Below, piece after piece: positions 61,128 through 64,000 of a stretch of 64,000 bases of DNA; the stretch's first letter is position 1; each line of letters opens with the position of its first letter. The notes under the pieces are model-generated. The model worked only from the letters and a program-made list of their open reading frames with translations. It did no database searches and was not told the origin of the DNA. The position numbers and the translations under genes were made by a program. Source of the stretch: Combretum micranthum (taxonomy: Eukaryota > Streptophyta > Magnoliopsida > Myrtales > Combretaceae); the NCBI GenBank assembly GCA_024138025.1, contig JAMXBD010000579.1, positions 62,001 to 126,000 on the forward strand. The letters run 5' to 3'.

Positions 61128-61559
61128 GTTTATACTATATTATAATTTATTAAGTGTAATAAAAATGATATAAAAAATAAACATATTAGTTAAATAAATA
61201 TAATTTATTAAGTTAATATAAAATATTAAATAAGTATTGCCAAAAGTATAATTATTATATATATCATTAAATATATATATATATATAATTTATATGTATA
61301 ACATTATTTATATATACATAATATATAATATATTTTTAATAATAATATCATATTTGGCAAAAAATTTATAATATACTACTAAAAATATTATATATTTATA
61401 ATAAATATATAATTTAAATAATTATTATAAAATGTAAACGTAGTATATATTAATATAATATATTTTTTAATAAAATATTAATGAAAAATATTAACAAATA
61501 GGCAAAGTGAAATTATAAAATAAAAATAAATTATAAAAAAATATGTAAAATATTTTATA
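61128..61559. other. Very AT-rich spacer
   Basis: Almost pure A/T with TA-rich palindromes and (TA)n at 61265-61287. No gene or element border is seen. Confidence 0.6.
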
Positions 61560-62032
61560 GTTATAATATTGTAAATTGTGATATCTCTTAAATAAACATA
61601 GTGGAACTTTTATCACGAAGATATGAATTGATTCATCGGCTTAATGTTGTAAAAACTTTAATGTCAAGTGTGCTCAGCATGTAGCATTCAATGATGGGTG
61701 ACCTTCTGGGAAGAATAAATAGGAGGCAAATGTGAATTGTTTTTAATAATTTATCTTAGAATTAGAGACAAATTTGCGACGAAATAATTTTATTTGTTAT
61801 TTGCTATTTGGATATTTAAAAATAACCAATTATAAAACAAAGACAGATTTGCGATAGAAATTCCGTAGCAAATTTGCGACAGAAAATAAATCTGTCTCTA
61901 AAAGAATTAGCAATGATGATTTTTGAAACAAAAATTTGCGACGAAAAATCCATCTCTGAAAGTTTTTAAAGACAGATTTTTTACTTTCAGAGACAACATT
62001 TTTTGTCTTTAAAGCCAAAATTTCTTGTAGTG
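61560..62032. mobile_element. Right end of a second, non-autonomous CACTA element
   Basis: It ends CCAAAATTTCTTGTAGTG at 62032, the complement of a CACTACAAGAAATTTTGG terminus. Before it, words such as AATTTGCGACGAAA, GACAGATTTGCGAYAGA and AAATCTGTCTC repeat in both orientations, as expected of CACTA subterminal repeats. No left terminus is visible, so the fragment is truncated and its left limit is approximate. It has no coding capacity. The 78-aa ORF at 61830-62066 is spurious. Confidence 0.7.
61660..61713 (+). pseudogene. 5S rRNA-like segment
   Basis: GATGGGTGACCTTCTGGGAAG differs by about one base from the end region of plant 5S rRNA (box C side), and AAGTGTGCTCAGCATG before it resembles the internal promoter region. 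Only about 54 bases are alike, and the 5' half is absent, so it is a derived fragment carried by a repeat. Confidence 0.55.
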
Positions 62033-62392
62033 TTGTAACTTGGTACGTTTTAATGCACCATCGCACTCTTTTCTATTGAAAATATGTCGCTTTTCGTGTG
62101 AATCAGGAAGACTAACAGTTAGGAATGCAGGATAGTGGTTCTATTCGAACAAAATTTTTAGGCATGCTTTATTTCCTATTCTATCCCCGAATCCATTATC
62201 TCATAGTACACGTGGGACAAGTTCTTCACTAATCACCATGCTTCCCTTATCTAAATTTTGAGGTGAATTATTTGATCTAATCATTCTGGGACTGGTATGG
62301 TGTCCAACCAACTGAATTCCATTCACACAATCACTTTGGCAGATAATTTCACATTATCATTAGCATATGATAAGTAGTAATAATAATCAGGC

Positions 62393-62690
62393 ATAATGTT
62401 GCAAATGGTACTTGAATTTTGAAAAAATATGTAATTAAATGTCTAAAATTGAAAATGATTAATTTGGTATCTAAACTTTTTGAGATTGATTAATTTGGTA
62501 CATCAAAAACTTGAAATCCATTAATCAATACCTAAAAAAATTGGATCGAAGTACTGTCAATGTACATGAAAAGTTTTTTTCAAGTACTAAATTTATCAAT
62601 TTCAAAGTTTAAATATTCAATTGTTAGATTTCAAACTCAAGTACCTAATTGTATATTTTATCAAAATTTAGGTACCATTTGTGATATTAA
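62393..62690. mobile_element. 298-bp foldback MITE
   Basis: The arms ATAATGTTGCAAATGGTAC (62393) and the complement of GTACCATTTGTGATATTAA (to 62690) pair, and similarity continues for about 100 bases inward on each side with mismatches. Such long imperfect inverted repeats with little unique centre are typical of foldback MITEs. The superfamily is not clear. Confidence 0.65.
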
Positions 62691-64000
62691 CTCTAATAAT
62701 TATTTTGTGATACAAGTTGGTTTGTTATTTTTGAAACGGAATTCCAATTTTTTCAATTTTAATAGGTTCATCTTGATAGGAAAATTAGGATTAAATAGAT
62801 TATGAAAACTCAGTTAAAGAAGGATCGACCTCCACTAGATATCACTTTCAATTATCTCATCAATTCAACTTCTATAACTTGTAACTTCCATTACGTTTAA
62901 TCAAATATTGCGTTACACCGCGAGATTGGAGGGTATATATAGCAACCCTTCATGTGCCATTGTCAACTGCTAGGATATATAAGGCTCTATGGCATCATGA
63001 TCGTCTCTCTTGCCGAACCTTTGGTTCAATTAATTAGTACTTGAAATTATTCAAATTGACTCGTACATTGGAGAACCTGTAGTACACCTCAAAAATAAGC
63101 TTTCACATAACAAAAAATATAAACGCACCCGACGCATAAGAAATATTATTTTAGCTAGTTTTGGCTGCACTGGCGAGCATGATCAAAAATCTACCAACGA
63201 GCCACTACATGAGTTAGTACAATCTTGACCTGCAAAATTCTGTTAGAAACAAAACACAAAACACCGACACAAATATAAATATTTGCACATTTTCAACATA
63301 TTTCATTCATCAAACTTATTTAACACAATTATGTGGTTAATTGTACAATTAATTTTCCCATCAAAAACACAAGTTCAACACCTTTTTATTAAAAAAAAAA
63401 AAATCCTTGCATTAAATGCTTCAACGACTAGTTTGCTTTCAATTAGTATTTGTACCATAGGTTACTAGCCAAAAGCCATTTGCAAAACTTAGGTACAAAA
63501 GGTCGTGGACGTTGCTAGCGTATAGGCATTATGACTACAAACAATCATATCATGTGAAATTCATCTAGCTTTTAGATGCTAGAGTTGCACTTCACATAAC
63601 TAGAATTTTATTCATGATCTGGAAGCTATGTCATGAGGCATATCTATCACCCGAACGTTATCTACAGTATGGTTAGGTCTTGTAACAATGTAAACATATG
63701 TAAGCATAAACCTATAATCAAAACATAAACTTGTTTAACTAAATAGGTGTAACTTTGTTTTTGAATTCGAGTAATTGTTTAATTATATTTCCTCATCGAA
63801 ATTACACTTAAAGCCTTCGATTCAACAATCCCCCTTTTTAATAAGGACAGTTATTGCACAATTAACTTGCCTTCAACAACACCCCTCCCTAGTTAAGCAT
63901 TTGCGTTTAGGTAAAGATTTGATACACTCATATATATATATATATATAATGATGCTTAACTTAAGGAAATACAAGCTATACTTAAGAGTCAAAACAGGCA
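62691..64000. other. Unassigned AT-rich DNA
   Basis: No coding sequence, RNA gene or element end is recognised. A (TA)n tract occurs at about 63932-63949, and a TATATATAGC sequence near 62934-62943. Short ORFs here have no recognisable domains. Confidence 0.5.

Noticed and set aside
61830..62066. 78-codon ORF (minus strand)
   Set aside because: It spans the CACTA terminus and its subterminal repeats, with no domain.

Overview
The window looks like nuclear, repeat-rich intergenic DNA of a flowering plant (probably a eudicot; the species cannot be named from the sequence). It is strongly AT-rich. I find no host gene. Everything that can be identified is a transposable element: chromovirus-type Ty3/gypsy LTR elements with unusually long LTRs, one large CACTA (En/Spm-type) DNA transposon, the end of a second CACTA element, one foldback MITE, and decayed remnants.

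Layout. 1-13.3 kb: the end of a long LTR (1-1534), an LTR-like block in the opposite orientation (1535-4710), an LTR fragment (4711-6424), and an old plus-strand Ty3/gypsy pol (6425-8265 and 11025-11990) whose integrase is split exactly by a solo LTR (8266-11024). 13.3-22.6 kb: a 4.2-kb solo LTR (13259-17487), unassigned AT-rich DNA, and a Tat/Ogre-like LTR with its primer-binding site but no gag (19347-22081). 22.6-61.1 kb: one minus-strand LTR element, called L2 here. It has about 5.6-kb LTRs, a PBS, a gag remnant, a polypurine tract with 39 consecutive G (minus strand), and no pol. Each of its LTRs is interrupted. The 3' LTR (22598-25527 plus 33809-35697) holds a 3'-truncated Tekay/Del-like element, called L1 (25528-33808). 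The 5' LTR (37919-38945 plus 56565-61127) holds a 17.6-kb CACTA element (38946-56564). 61.1-64 kb: AT-rich DNA, the right end of another CACTA (to 62032) carrying a 5S-rRNA-like segment, and a 298-bp foldback element.

The CACTA element carries two minus-strand genes in the usual order. The first is a TNP2-type DDE transposase, reconstructable as five exons with an open frame of about 1154 codons. The second is a Transposase_24 (TnpA-like) gene of ten exons, broken by two single-base indels. A candidate splice makes the transposase stop codon and the start of the second gene share one base (TAATG), which suggests one precursor RNA for both. Its left end has two tandem arrays rich in an ACGTGGCCA motif, a plausible binding site for the TnpA-like protein.

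The most unusual observations are in the LTRs. Six LTRs, spread over four subtypes and both orientations, share a 60-61-nt interval bounded by AG and by AG/GTGAG or AG/GTACG, 1.0-1.3 kb before the LTR 3' end. It is followed 0.63-0.91 kb later by a conserved 3' splice site, so these LTRs appear to carry a spliced leader with a fixed-length micro-exon. In L2 the putative intron also contains a row of about ten short hairpins. Three of them have loops of exactly 17 nt and stems that differ by compensatory changes.
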